Origin: Ignavibacteria bacterium UBA7675
GTDB taxonomy: Bacteria > Bacteroidota > Ignavibacteria > Kapaibacteriales > UB7675
Reading direction: 5' to 3'
Assembly (NCBI GenBank): GCA_002483085.1
Contig: DLHF01000014.1
Location: forward strand, 1 to 57,583
Length of the DNA: 57,583 bases
Shown here piece by piece: positions 8,056-17,500 of this stretch. The position numbers were made by a program, and so were the translations under genes. Numbering within the stretch: position 1 is the first letter of the stretch; the number at the start of each line of letters is the position of its first letter. The notes under the pieces are model-generated. The model worked only from the letters and a program-made list of their open reading frames with translations. It had not been told where the DNA came from and searched no databases.

Positions 8056-9333
8056 TTAAAAAGAGACTTCCAACCCGCCCGAAAAGACATTGAACTTACC
8101 GATGCTGTAGTCTACAAAAATGGACAGAGGGCCGAACTGGGCAGCCCCACCGAGCGTCCATTTTACACTTGTTTCGGTAAGTGATACCGAGCTTGTCTGG
8201 GGTTCTGTATCGCCGGGGTACCCCTGTCCGGGAGCGTATTCAAATTCATCGACCTGGCGCAGGCCATCTTCGTTTTTATCCACCCAGACATGATCCGGAT
8301 CGGCGACAAATTCATCGTCCTGCTGCTGCCCGTCGTTGTTGAAATCCTTCCATGTAATCAGGTTCAGACTTGCTTGTAGGCTGCGCGGCAGCGTGTAGGT
8401 ATAGTCTGCTTGGATAGACAGATTATCCACCGAGATACCGGAGAACGCCGTAAACCAGTCGAAGCGCTTGCTGGCATGGACATTGGCGTTCCAGATGGTA
8501 GCGGATGACTTCAGCCGCGACGACGTAACGCCCACTACGTTTTCCAGCGTTGTGCCCTGATACACAATCTGCGCGGCAATATCGAGCGCGGGGTCGTCGA
8601 AGTACTGCGAGATGCTGTGCTTTATCCCGATACCCCAGAAAGAGAAATCGCCAATGGTTGTGTCGAGCTCAATAGGGGGAATAAAGCGAATAAGCAACTC
8701 TGTACCATACAGCGCACCTATTTCCAATTGTGGAATAGCAGCCATGATCCTGTCGATATTCCCGCCCGGGGGAAGGCTGAGAGCATTAGGCAGGTTGCCC
8801 AGGGCATTGTCGATCGTCTTCTTTGTCGTGTCGGGAAGCAGATTGTAGTATGGGTTCTTCTGCATTTCCTGCTGTAGATAGGCAACGGGAATATAGAATG
8901 TGTCGATTCCATAGCCGAGTACGGTAGGCGAACGCTCAGGCGGGACAATATTACCAGTTTCAAGTCCGGTCTTGAATATTGTTTTAATCTGATTATAGAT
9001 AAAATCCGCCTCATTTGTAATATTAGACTGCTCCGTAGGAATGGTTGCTTTGTACCATTTTTGATCATCGCGTACAAAACCCATCATGCCGTGCACCCCA
9101 AATCGGAAGTACAGCGTATCGTTTTTGGGCACATAGGCCGAGTGGTAGAAGCTCGCATTCGATGTCGCATTAACGGCCTCTACCATCGGTTCCAGGTACG
9201 GAATACTGTTCAGTTCAAAAAAATCGCGGCTCAGCAACCTGACGAGTTTTACTGTTGTGGGATCATAGGGTGTCTGAGCCGTTACCACGACGGGCAGCAC
9301 GATCAGAAGCAGAGTGAATATGGAACGTCTCAT
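8056..9333 (-). CDS. putative outer-membrane beta-barrel protein
   Basis: A 425-residue secreted protein of unknown function. The ATG at 9333 begins MRRSIFTLLLIVLPVVVTAQ, a clear signal peptide; 14 codons upstream remain open but would bury it. The middle is a mixed region with conserved-looking GYGIDTFYIPVAYLQQEM. The second half has alternating hydrophobic strands (GALYGTELLIRFIPP, FSFWGIGIKHS) and ends FSGGLEVSF, whose terminal phenylalanine is typical of barrel proteins inserted by BAM. Two acidic loops (DFNNDGQQQDDEF, DKNEDGLRQVDEF) look like calcium-binding EF-hand-type loops. It resembles uncharacterised Bacteroidota outer-membrane proteins; no function is claimed. Confidence 0.7.
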   Translation of the reverse strand: MRRSIFTLLLIVLPVVVTAQTPYDPTTVKLVRLLSRDFFELNSIPYLEPMVEAVNATSNASFYHSAYVPKNDTLYFRFGVHGMMGFVRDDQKWYKATIPTEQSNITNEADFIYNQIKTIFKTGLETGNIVPPERSPTVLGYGIDTFYIPVAYLQQEMQKNPYYNLLPDTTKKTIDNALGNLPNALSLPPGGNIDRIMAAIPQLEIGALYGTELLIRFIPPIELDTTIGDFSFWGIGIKHSISQYFDDPALDIAAQIVYQGTTLENVVGVTSSRLKSSATIWNANVHASKRFDWFTAFSGISVDNLSIQADYTYTLPRSLQASLNLITWKDFNNDGQQQDDEFVADPDHVWVDKNEDGLRQVDEFEYAPGQGYPGDTEPQTSSVSLTETSVKWTLGGAAQFGPLSIFVDYSIGKFNVFSGGLEVSF

Positions 9334-9397
9334 AAAATTCGCACAAAAAATGAATGTGGAAATAGAAGAACCCACTACGCGGACAAGATGGGTATTG

Positions 9398-11905
9398 TTA
9401 CGATGGGCGGCTTTTGCCCGACTGAGGCGGTCGCGCCGTTGCGATAGCCACTGGCACTGCTTCCATCACATGCGACACCGGAATTACTTCTAACCCTTCG
9501 GTAATATGTGGATTCATCTCGCGCAAATCCATTTCGTTTTCTCTTGGTATGAGCACTGTACGCATACCAGCAGCTTTGGCAGCCACGAGCTTTTCGTTGA
9601 GCCCGCCAATAGCGAGGATATTGCCGCGCAGAGTCACTTCGCCTGTCATGGCTACATCACCGCGCACAGGGCGCTTCGACGCTGCGGAGATAAGGGCGAT
9701 AGTCATGGTAATACCTGCGGAAGGGCCATCTTTGGGAATAGCACCTTCGGGCACGTGCAAGTGAATCTCGCGTTCCTTGTAGAAATCCTCTGGCACGCCC
9801 AGCAAGCTTGCATTTGTACGCACAAAGGAGAATGCCGCCATTGCCGATTCCTTCATCACATCGCCGAGCTTGCCAGTAAGAGTCACTTTTTCTTGTCCGG
9901 GCATGATGGTCACCTCTACCGGCAAGATATCGCCGCCCACGCTTGTCCACGCCAGCCCTGTAGCCACGCCGATTTGGTCTTCGAGATTGCCTCGGCGCTT
10001 GCGGAACAGCGGTACTCTCAGGAAATCGTGGATAGTATCGACGTCGATCATATGACTGCGCTTGCGTACTACTGCCACTGCTTTGTCGTGGTCTTCTGTT
10101 TCCGATTTTTTCTTTTTCAGCTTTTTGGCCGCGAGATTTTTTTCTTCCTGGCGAATCTCTTGCACGATATTCTTCCCTGCTTTTCGCAGCACTGAAGCGA
10201 TCTGGCGCTCCAGATTACGCACACCGGCTTCCTTTGTGTATTCCTGCACCATTGTGCGCAGTGCTTCAATGGTGAACGTAATAGTATAATTGCTCAGTCC
10301 GTTCTTTTCGAGCTGTTTGGGCAAAATATGCCTGCGGGCAATTTCGATCTTCTCGTGTTCGAGATAGCTGTTGAGGTCTATCACTTCCATGCGGTCCAGC
10401 AGCGGCGCTGGTATTTCGTATTTCACATTGGCTGTGGTAATAAACAGCACTTTTGAAAGATCGTAGTCCACTTCTAAATAGTGGTCATTAAAGCTGTGAT
10501 TTTGCTCCGGGTCGAGCACTTCGAGCAGTGCAGAGGACGGATCGCCCCGGAAATCCATCGACATTTTATCGACCTCATCCAGCAGAATGACTGGATTCAC
10601 TGTACCAGCGCGCTTCATGCTCTGAATAATTTTGCCCGGCATAGAGCCGATATACGTGCGGCGGTGGCCCCGGATTTCTGCCTCGTCGCGCACGCCGCCA
10701 AGGGAAATTCGCACAAATTTGCGGCCCAGAGCGCGGGCGATAGAGCGCGCCAGCGATGTTTTACCCACACCGGGAGGCCCGGAGAAGCACAGCACTTGAC
10801 CACGGACATTATTTGTAAGATTGAGCACCGCGATATACTCCAGGATGCGCTCTTTTACTTTATCGAGTCCGTAATGATCTTCGTCGAGAATTATTCGAGC
10901 GTGTTCTACATCGAGATTGTCGGCTGTTTCTTCGCTCCACGGCACTGCGGTAAGCCAGTCTAAATAATTGCGCAGCACACCGAACTCTGGCGACATCACC
11001 GGGATTTTCTTCAGCTTGTCGAATTCTTCAACTGCCTTGGTGCGTACTTCTTCTTTCATCCCGCTGTTATCGATCTTCTCGCGCACTTTGGCCAGCTCGG
11101 GGAATGCTTCATCATCGTCGCCGAGTTCCTGCTGGAGGGCTCGTATCTGCTCCAGCACATAGAAGCGTTTTTGGGCTTTTTGGATTGTTTCGTGCACTCG
11201 TGCATCAATATCCTGTTCGAGATTGAGCACTTCGAGCTCTGATGTCAGAATAGAAACGAGCTCAAAATACTGTTCGTTCAGCGCTGTGCGTTCGAGAATA
11301 CGCTGCTTAACAGCTACATCCTGTTGGAGATTTGCCGCTGCGTAGTAGAGCTTGCGTACTGGATCGGCGATATTCTCAAATGCCGCCATGACTTCGGGTG
11401 GAACATTGCGGTTCATTTTTACATAGTCGTTAAAAAGCTCACCTGCGTGGCGCACCATTGCCTTAAACTCAGCGTCTTCTTCGTCGTAGGTTTGCAGAGA
11501 ATTCACTTCTACATCGGCTTCGATACATTCCTTGTTGCTATAAAATTTTTTGATCTGGCCCTGTGTAACGCCATCTACGAGGATTTTCATCAGGTTGAGA
11601 TTATTGGGCAGGCGCAGGAGCTGGATAATTTTTGCAACGGTGCCATGGCGATAGATATCATCTTTTGTGGGCTCATCGACTGTAGAATCGCGCTGGGCAG
11701 CCAGAAAGATAAACTTATCGCGGTCGAGTGCTTCACCTACGGCTTTCAGCGACGACTCGCGCCCGATAAGCACAGGGAAAATCATGTATGGGTAGATAAC
11801 AATATCGCGCAGAGGCAGGACGGTGAGCCGCCTTGGGATCGCTTCACTTTGGGTTTTGCGGGATGTTTTAGCAGGGGCGGGCAGTTTGGTACGGGATTTT
11901 TTCAT
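9398..11905 (-). CDS. lon: ATP-dependent Lon protease
   Basis: An 835-residue LonA protease that degrades misfolded and regulatory proteins in the cytoplasm. After a basic Lys/Pro/Ala leader (about 25 residues) comes the LON substrate-binding domain (LTVLPLRDIVIYPYMIFPVL), a coiled-coil region, and the AAA+ module with Walker A GPPGVGKTS near residue 375 and Walker B VILLDEVDKM. The C-terminal protease domain has the catalytic serine in KDGPSAGITM (Ser729) and lysine in GGLNEKLVAA (Lys772), the usual 43 residues apart. A charged KKLKKKKSE insertion precedes the protease domain. It is divergent from the Spt-like gene; 277 bp between them hold both promoters. Confidence 0.98.
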   Translation of the reverse strand: MKKSRTKLPAPAKTSRKTQSEAIPRRLTVLPLRDIVIYPYMIFPVLIGRESSLKAVGEALDRDKFIFLAAQRDSTVDEPTKDDIYRHGTVAKIIQLLRLPNNLNLMKILVDGVTQGQIKKFYSNKECIEADVEVNSLQTYDEEDAEFKAMVRHAGELFNDYVKMNRNVPPEVMAAFENIADPVRKLYYAAANLQQDVAVKQRILERTALNEQYFELVSILTSELEVLNLEQDIDARVHETIQKAQKRFYVLEQIRALQQELGDDDEAFPELAKVREKIDNSGMKEEVRTKAVEEFDKLKKIPVMSPEFGVLRNYLDWLTAVPWSEETADNLDVEHARIILDEDHYGLDKVKERILEYIAVLNLTNNVRGQVLCFSGPPGVGKTSLARSIARALGRKFVRISLGGVRDEAEIRGHRRTYIGSMPGKIIQSMKRAGTVNPVILLDEVDKMSMDFRGDPSSALLEVLDPEQNHSFNDHYLEVDYDLSKVLFITTANVKYEIPAPLLDRMEVIDLNSYLEHEKIEIARRHILPKQLEKNGLSNYTITFTIEALRTMVQEYTKEAGVRNLERQIASVLRKAGKNIVQEIRQEEKNLAAKKLKKKKSETEDHDKAVAVVRKRSHMIDVDTIHDFLRVPLFRKRRGNLEDQIGVATGLAWTSVGGDILPVEVTIMPGQEKVTLTGKLGDVMKESAMAAFSFVRTNASLLGVPEDFYKEREIHLHVPEGAIPKDGPSAGITMTIALISAASKRPVRGDVAMTGEVTLRGNILAIGGLNEKLVAAKAAGMRTVLIPRENEMDLREMNPHITEGLEVIPVSHVMEAVPVAIATARPPQSGKSRPS

Positions 11906-12182
11906 CAGATGTCACACCTAAGAATATCGGAACAACGAAAGCATTAAAAGGAAAAAATAACAAAGATGGGCGACGCGGCAAAATAAATCAGCCAGTAAAT
12001 AAACGCTGAGCGATTGCGTGAAGTTTATTAAATTTGCAGGTTCTGTTTCCGGAAATTCCTTCCCGGATTGTGTTCGTAGTGCATTTATGCCGATATTGCA
12101 CGCAATGGGCGGAAAAAACCGATAACTTGAGCGCATCTGAACGCTAATGCTAATACCTCAATAATATAGTAAGGAGAGTACA

Positions 12183-13406
12183 GTGGACCTGTTTGAAAAA
12201 TGCCGGCAGTTCTCTCGTGCCGATCAGGTAAAGGAGCTGGGCTTGTATCCCTACTTCAGGCCTGTAGAGCAAAACGAAGGGCCTGTTGTGTATATGGAAG
12301 GCAGAGAAGTGATCATGGCTGGCTCCAACAACTACCTTGGGCTTACAGCCCATCCCCGGGTAAAGGAAGCGGCCATCGAGGCTATTCACCGCTACGGAAC
12401 AGGCTGCTCGGGATCGCGATATCTTACAGGTACAATCGACCTGCATATCAAGCTCGAACAGCGCCTTGCCGAATTTCTTGGCTACGAGGCAGTTCTGTTG
12501 TTCAGTACCGGCTACCAGACAGCTTTGGGCGTCATTGCTGGTTTGGTAGGCAAAGGCGAATACGTGGTGTCTGATAAAGAAAATCACGCCTGTATTATCG
12601 GTGGTGCCATGCTTGCCAAAGGAGCTTTTGCTGAATTTGTGCGCTATAAGCACAATGACATGGTAGACCTTGAGAAAGTGCTGTCGCGCCTGCCTGCGGA
12701 CGTGCCTAAGCTCATTGTCACCGACGGCGTGTTCTCTGTGAGCGGCGAGTTGGTACACTTACCGGAGATGATCGAGGTTGCCCACCGATACAACGCCCGA
12801 GTGCTTGTTGATGATGCCCATGGAGTAGGGGTGATTGGCGAAGGCGGACGCGGTACAGCCAGCCACTTTGGTGTCACCGACAAAACCGACCTGACCATTG
12901 GCACATTTTCCAAGACATTTGCGTCGCTTGGTGGCTTTGTGGCCGGGCCGGAGCGTGTTATCAATTACCTGAAGCATCATTCGCCAGCGCTTATTTTTAG
13001 CGCGAGCCCAACTCCTTCTTCGTGTGCTGCGGCTTTGGCAGCATTAGAGATTTTACAGGAAGAGCCGGAGCGCGTGACAAGGCTGATCCGCAATGCCGAC
13101 AAGATGCGCGAGGGATTTAGCGATCTCGGTTTCCAGATTATTGACAGCAGAACAGGTATTGTTCCTGTTATTGTAGGTGATGTAGAAAAATCGCTGGTCT
13201 TCTGGCGAAAACTCTACGACGAAGGGGTCTTTGTCAATGCGTTTATTCCTCCGGGCGTGCCGCCTACCATGAGCATGATGCGCACGAGCTATATGGCTAC
13301 CCATGAGGACGAGCAGTTGGAAAGAATTCTGGATGTCTTCAAAAAAGTAGGTACTGAGCTTGGCATGATTGGCAACGAGCAGCCGCAGGAACTCGCAGCT
13401 GAGTAA
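12183..13406 (+). CDS. spt: alpha-oxoamine synthase, probably serine palmitoyltransferase
   Basis: A 407-residue PLP-dependent enzyme of the family that condenses an amino acid with an acyl-CoA. The start is a GTG at 12183 with AGGAG (12172-12176) 6 nt upstream. Visible features are a YLG substrate loop in GSNNYLGL, HGVGVIGEGGRG after the PLP-binding aspartate, and the Schiff-base lysine in TFSKTF (Lys244). The N-terminus (ELGLYPYFRPVE), GTGCSGSRYLTGTIDLH and YKHNDMVDLE resemble Bacteroidota serine palmitoyltransferases more than biotin (BioF) or threonine-pathway (Kbl) enzymes. No biotin or threonine genes are adjacent. It is a single-gene unit closed by a strong terminator. Substrate choice is inferred. 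Confidence 0.8.
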   Translation: MDLFEKCRQFSRADQVKELGLYPYFRPVEQNEGPVVYMEGREVIMAGSNNYLGLTAHPRVKEAAIEAIHRYGTGCSGSRYLTGTIDLHIKLEQRLAEFLGYEAVLLFSTGYQTALGVIAGLVGKGEYVVSDKENHACIIGGAMLAKGAFAEFVRYKHNDMVDLEKVLSRLPADVPKLIVTDGVFSVSGELVHLPEMIEVAHRYNARVLVDDAHGVGVIGEGGRGTASHFGVTDKTDLTIGTFSKTFASLGGFVAGPERVINYLKHHSPALIFSASPTPSSCAAALAALEILQEEPERVTRLIRNADKMREGFSDLGFQIIDSRTGIVPVIVGDVEKSLVFWRKLYDEGVFVNAFIPPGVPPTMSMMRTSYMATHEDEQLERILDVFKKVGTELGMIGNEQPQELAAE

Positions 13407-13422
13407 TCGGCATGCTGTGCTG

Positions 13423-13469
13423 AAAAATGCCTGGCATGGTAGTTGCTAATTATCATGCCAGGCATTTTT
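13423..13469 (+). terminator. intrinsic terminator after the Spt-like gene
   Basis: A 16-bp perfect stem, AAAAATGCCTGGCATG (13423-13438) with its complement at 13454-13469 ending in TTTTT, and a 15-nt loop. It starts 17 nt after the stop codon of the Spt-like gene. The A-run at the left makes it potentially bidirectional. Confidence 0.9.
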
Positions 13470-14034
13470 GTCCATAGTCCGTTGACTCATATATACGGGT
13501 CAATGTTTGTTACAGAATCGTAGCGGGTTATATCACGATGGCTTCTAAAGAGACTCATTCGGGATTAAAGGGAAGTAACGCAGCTTTTTTTTCTTGCAAA
13601 TGTTTACGGCAAACATGTAAATTACTGATTGTCGAAGCGATTGCAGCTCGTTTAGACGCGCAACAGGTAGAAGGTTCCCGGTATCTGTTGTGTTTCCCAA
13701 ACCCAATCTATGCACACACACCCAAAATTCGCGCAGCGGTCCCAGCCGTCTGTGTGCCTTTTCCTATACACTTTAAACATACATCTTTGACATGTTTATA
13801 GTCGCGGGAGGAAGAGCTTTGTCTGCTATTTCCGCGCCTGTGAAATGTCGGTTGCGGCAAAATGTGCTCCTGACTTCGCAGTGTCCTGATGAAAAGGGAA
13901 CGCAGGGAATACAGGGGAAGTTAAAGTCGCCCTTATTGTTCCGGAGAAAAAGCTGTCAAAAAAACGGCGATTTTTTGCTGTAAAGACAGAAAATTACAAA
14001 ACAGAAACGCAATACCTTTTGTACATTTTTTTCT
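13470..14034. other. gene-free stretch before the giant secreted-protein gene
   Basis: I see no supported gene. The one forward frame of 87 codons (13538-13801) has no ribosome binding site and no protein-like pattern. An inverted repeat ATGTTT-ACGGC-AAACAT (13600-13616) has the form of a small operator. The stretch leads into the promoter at 14035. Confidence 0.4.
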
Positions 14035-14064
14035 TTGGAATAAAAATGAGGTGCATTAAATTTG
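14035..14064 (+). promoter_or_regulatory. Bacteroidota-type promoter of the giant-protein gene
   Basis: TTG (14035-14037) is followed after 19 bp by TAAATTTG (14057-14064), an exact match to the Bacteroidota -33/-7 consensus (TTG, 19-20 bp, TAnnTTTG). The expected start near 14071 leaves a leader of about 450 nt before the preferred ATG at 14525. The leader contains adjacent hairpin-forming segments (CGGGAGTTCTCCC near 14377 and CTGGCAGG/CCTGCCGG at about 14390-14415), so leader control is possible. No known riboswitch was recognised. Confidence 0.55.
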
Positions 14065-14524
14065 CCGTCAATTCTTTCGTGCGCTTGAAGTGCTCTTGTT
14101 AACTTTTTGCCTGAAGCTTTTATTTTTCAACGACTTACCAAAACTGCAAAGCTCCTGGCTTCCGGGGGTTAAGAGAGGTATCGCTGAACATCAGACCTGA
14201 GGACAGAGGCCGATGAGCGGCTAACCGTCTTGTTTTGGTGCCGGAGAGATTGTGAGACTACAGAAAAACTTTAACTTATTTGCAACATCCTGTATGGAAC
14301 AGTCTGCTTTGTTGAGACAAGGTGAACAAGGAACATCTTCCTGCGCAAAGAACGCAAAAAAAATACTCCGCAACGGGAGTTCTCCCTGCTGGCAGGCTTC
14401 TCTTCCTGCCGGAAAGAGCATGTATATATTCCATTCCTATATTTTCTCATTCACAGGTAACAGCGAATGTAACAGTGAAAAAAATACATTACCGTATCCA
14501 TCATTTATGGGAGTACAAAGTCCT

Positions 14525-17500
14525 ATGACTGCATTTCTACTCGACGTGATCCGCATGATAAGCATGACGGTGATCAACGCTCTCGGGATGGCGAAAGGCA
14601 GGGAATTGCCTCTTCGCGTTCCAGAAACAACAAACAGATTCCTGCGGGTATCGGCGAAACCTCGTCTGATGCCCGTATCGGCAGGTAGTGCGTCCCGTCC
14701 GCCAAGCCTGCTTCCACGCGGTGACGACAGCGATGAGTTCATTGCTCGTGCGAGTGGAATTTTCCGTGGTAAGCGCCCGGCCATCGGCCTGGCATTTGCT
14801 GCGTTGTGTTCTTTATTTGTGCTTTCCAGTGCATCCTCGTTTGCACAAGGCACCATGAACTTCGGCGCATCGCTGTTCGAAAGCCGCTCGTGTGACCTCA
14901 TACGCGTGGACGACGGCATCACGAATTCATGGGTCGGTGCAACAAACTGGAACACAAGCGCCAATCCGCTTTTTGCAACTGGCGCTACAGTTTCTCTTAC
15001 GTCGTCGGGGGGATCGCTTATGTTCTCCTTCGACGGTATTACGTATACCTCTTCTATTACTACCGCCAGTGCAACCGGCGGTACGGTGTCGTTCCAGTCT
15101 GTATATGTACGCGGTGCTGCCGGTTCATATACGCTGGTGCTCTCATCGACGGGGTATTTTAATACCACAGCGTCTCTTACCATTTCTGCGGGTATCGCAG
15201 CGCAAATCCGTTTTACGGAAGATATCGCTGCTGTAAACACAGCTGGTGCGGATCTGCAAACGACGACAGCAAGCACAAACATTGTTGTGGAGCTGCTCGA
15301 CTGCTCTGGCAACCATGTAAACTCTACCGGTAATGTGCTGACGATCTCGTCGACAGCTCCCGGTGTGACGACGGCAAACTTCTTGGTAACGACAGCCACC
15401 GGCGGGTATGCTACGTTCAACGGTCTGCGCCTGAATACATCGGGCACATACACGCTGACAGCTACAGGCGCATCGGTTGGCAGCACGACATCGAATGTGT
15501 TCGCAATCGTGCCTGCTGCTCCGGCTGAAGCTTTCATCGTTTCAGGTCCGTCGATCATGGGCGCTTGTACTACAAACGCTACACCTTTTGTAGCGAATGT
15601 GTACGACGGCTTTGGCAACCTTGCAACTAATGCGAGCATAACGCTGACACTGACGACATCTGCTTCAGTTGTGTCTATAGGCGGTAACACAGCGGCTGCG
15701 GTGAGCGGGGTTTCGACATTTACGAACTTCGCCATTGGTAGCACTGCTGGTAACGTGTACTATATGCAAGTTACCGAGGCGTCGATTCATGGCAACACGA
15801 CGACATCCTCGCTGACCGTTATAGCAGGTCAGCCAACAAGCAATACTGGCCTGGTCTTCCTTACGCAGCCGACAACGACTGCTGTGGGTGGCATCGTTGC
15901 AGGTACCAACGGCAGTGTGTCGGTAAGACTGACGGACTGCGCGGGCAACCTCGCAACATCAGCTTCTTACCTTGTGTACATAGATGAGTTTTCCGGTACG
16001 ATGTTCTTCGGTACGGATGGCGATTGTAGCAGCTTCACTTCGAAGATTTCTACAACGTTGAGTGTAAACGGTATTGCCGAGTTCCCGAATATGGCTGCTT
16101 CAGCTCAGTCGGGCTTCTCGTACTTCCTGTTTGCACACATGACAACGGCGAGCGGTTCTACGCTGACCTCGCAGTTCTCATCGATTTCTTTCCCGCTGAT
16201 AACCGGTACTTCTTCGACGATTCGCTTCGTTCCGGCCAACTCTCCGAATACTTCGGAGATTGTTGGAATCGACAACATCGCCGATCCGAGCAACATTGTT
16301 GAAGTGCGTATTACCGACTGCTTCGGCAATCTGGTGACAACCACCGGCTCGTTTACTGTCACCATGTCGTCTGTACCCACAGGCATCACTGGTCTTACAG
16401 TAACAACTGGCTCGGCTGGTATCGCAACCTTCACAAACCTGACAATCACAACTGCTTCCGTTAATGGTACAGAATACACCCTGACGGCTACACCGTCGAC
16501 ACCGGGCACCAACACGACAAGTGCTGTTGTTACAGTGTATCCGGGTGCTCCCAACCATCTGCATTTCACAGTTCAGCCAAGCACAACGCCTTCGGGCAGC
16601 CATGTGCCGGGTACAACTGGTCCGGATGTAGTCGTAACGGTGCAGGATGAATTCCACAATACAACGGCTACGGGTAACCCGTCGATCACGCTGTCGACAA
16701 CAGCAGCGCTGACACTGTCGGGCAACACCCTCAATGCAACTGGTGGTTATGCTACCTTTACAGGCCTGACAGCAACAGGTACAACTGGCACTTACCAACT
16801 GTTCGCTACGAGCGCTTCGGTACTGACAGGTGAAGTATCTGCTCAATTCCAGCTTGTTGCCGGTACGCCGGTCGCGCTGAGATTTAACATTCAGCCTTCG
16901 ACCACATGCGTGGGCGGTGCGCTGAATAACTTCTCGCTGTCGCCTGTGGATGCACAGGGCAACGTTGTTACCACAAGTGGTTCATTTACGGTGAACTTCT
17001 CGGTGCTGAGCTCCACGACTGCTAGTGGCTCTATCAGCCCGAACACAGCTTTTGGCAACACCGGTACAACCGGCTCAATCTCCGGCTATACGTTCACGCC
17101 ATCGCATGCAGGATACTATAATATCCAGGCAACAACTGGTAACCTGTCGAACTTCCCCGGTCTTACCCTCGCTGGTACGTCGGCTACGTTCGTGATGGAT
17201 AACAGAATCCTCGATATTAACGATCCTACGATTCCCGCAGTAGTTTGTGTGAATCCGATGGGTGCGATCCAATATGGTGTGTTCGATGTATGTGTCCAGC
17301 CGCTTGTTAGGACCTCTGCTACGATTACCGCAACACTGAATGGTCCGACAACGGGTGTAACAGGTAACGTAACAACAGCGACAAACAACTGGACCGGCTT
17401 TTTTACCAACCTGGTGATTACTGATCCGGTTCCGGGTAATTACTCAATTACTTTCGCAACCCTTTCTGTAACAGGCGCAACGCTTACAACATCATCGTCG

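Noticed and set aside
13538..13801. Forward frame of 87 codons before the giant gene
   Set aside because: No ribosome binding site, no recognisable motif, and composition like the surrounding non-coding sequence.
14252..14524. GTG at 14252 as the start of the giant protein
   Set aside because: The 91 residues it would add are unlike the rest of the protein and overlap a hairpin-rich leader; a start at 14525 or later better fits the signal sequence. It is not excluded.
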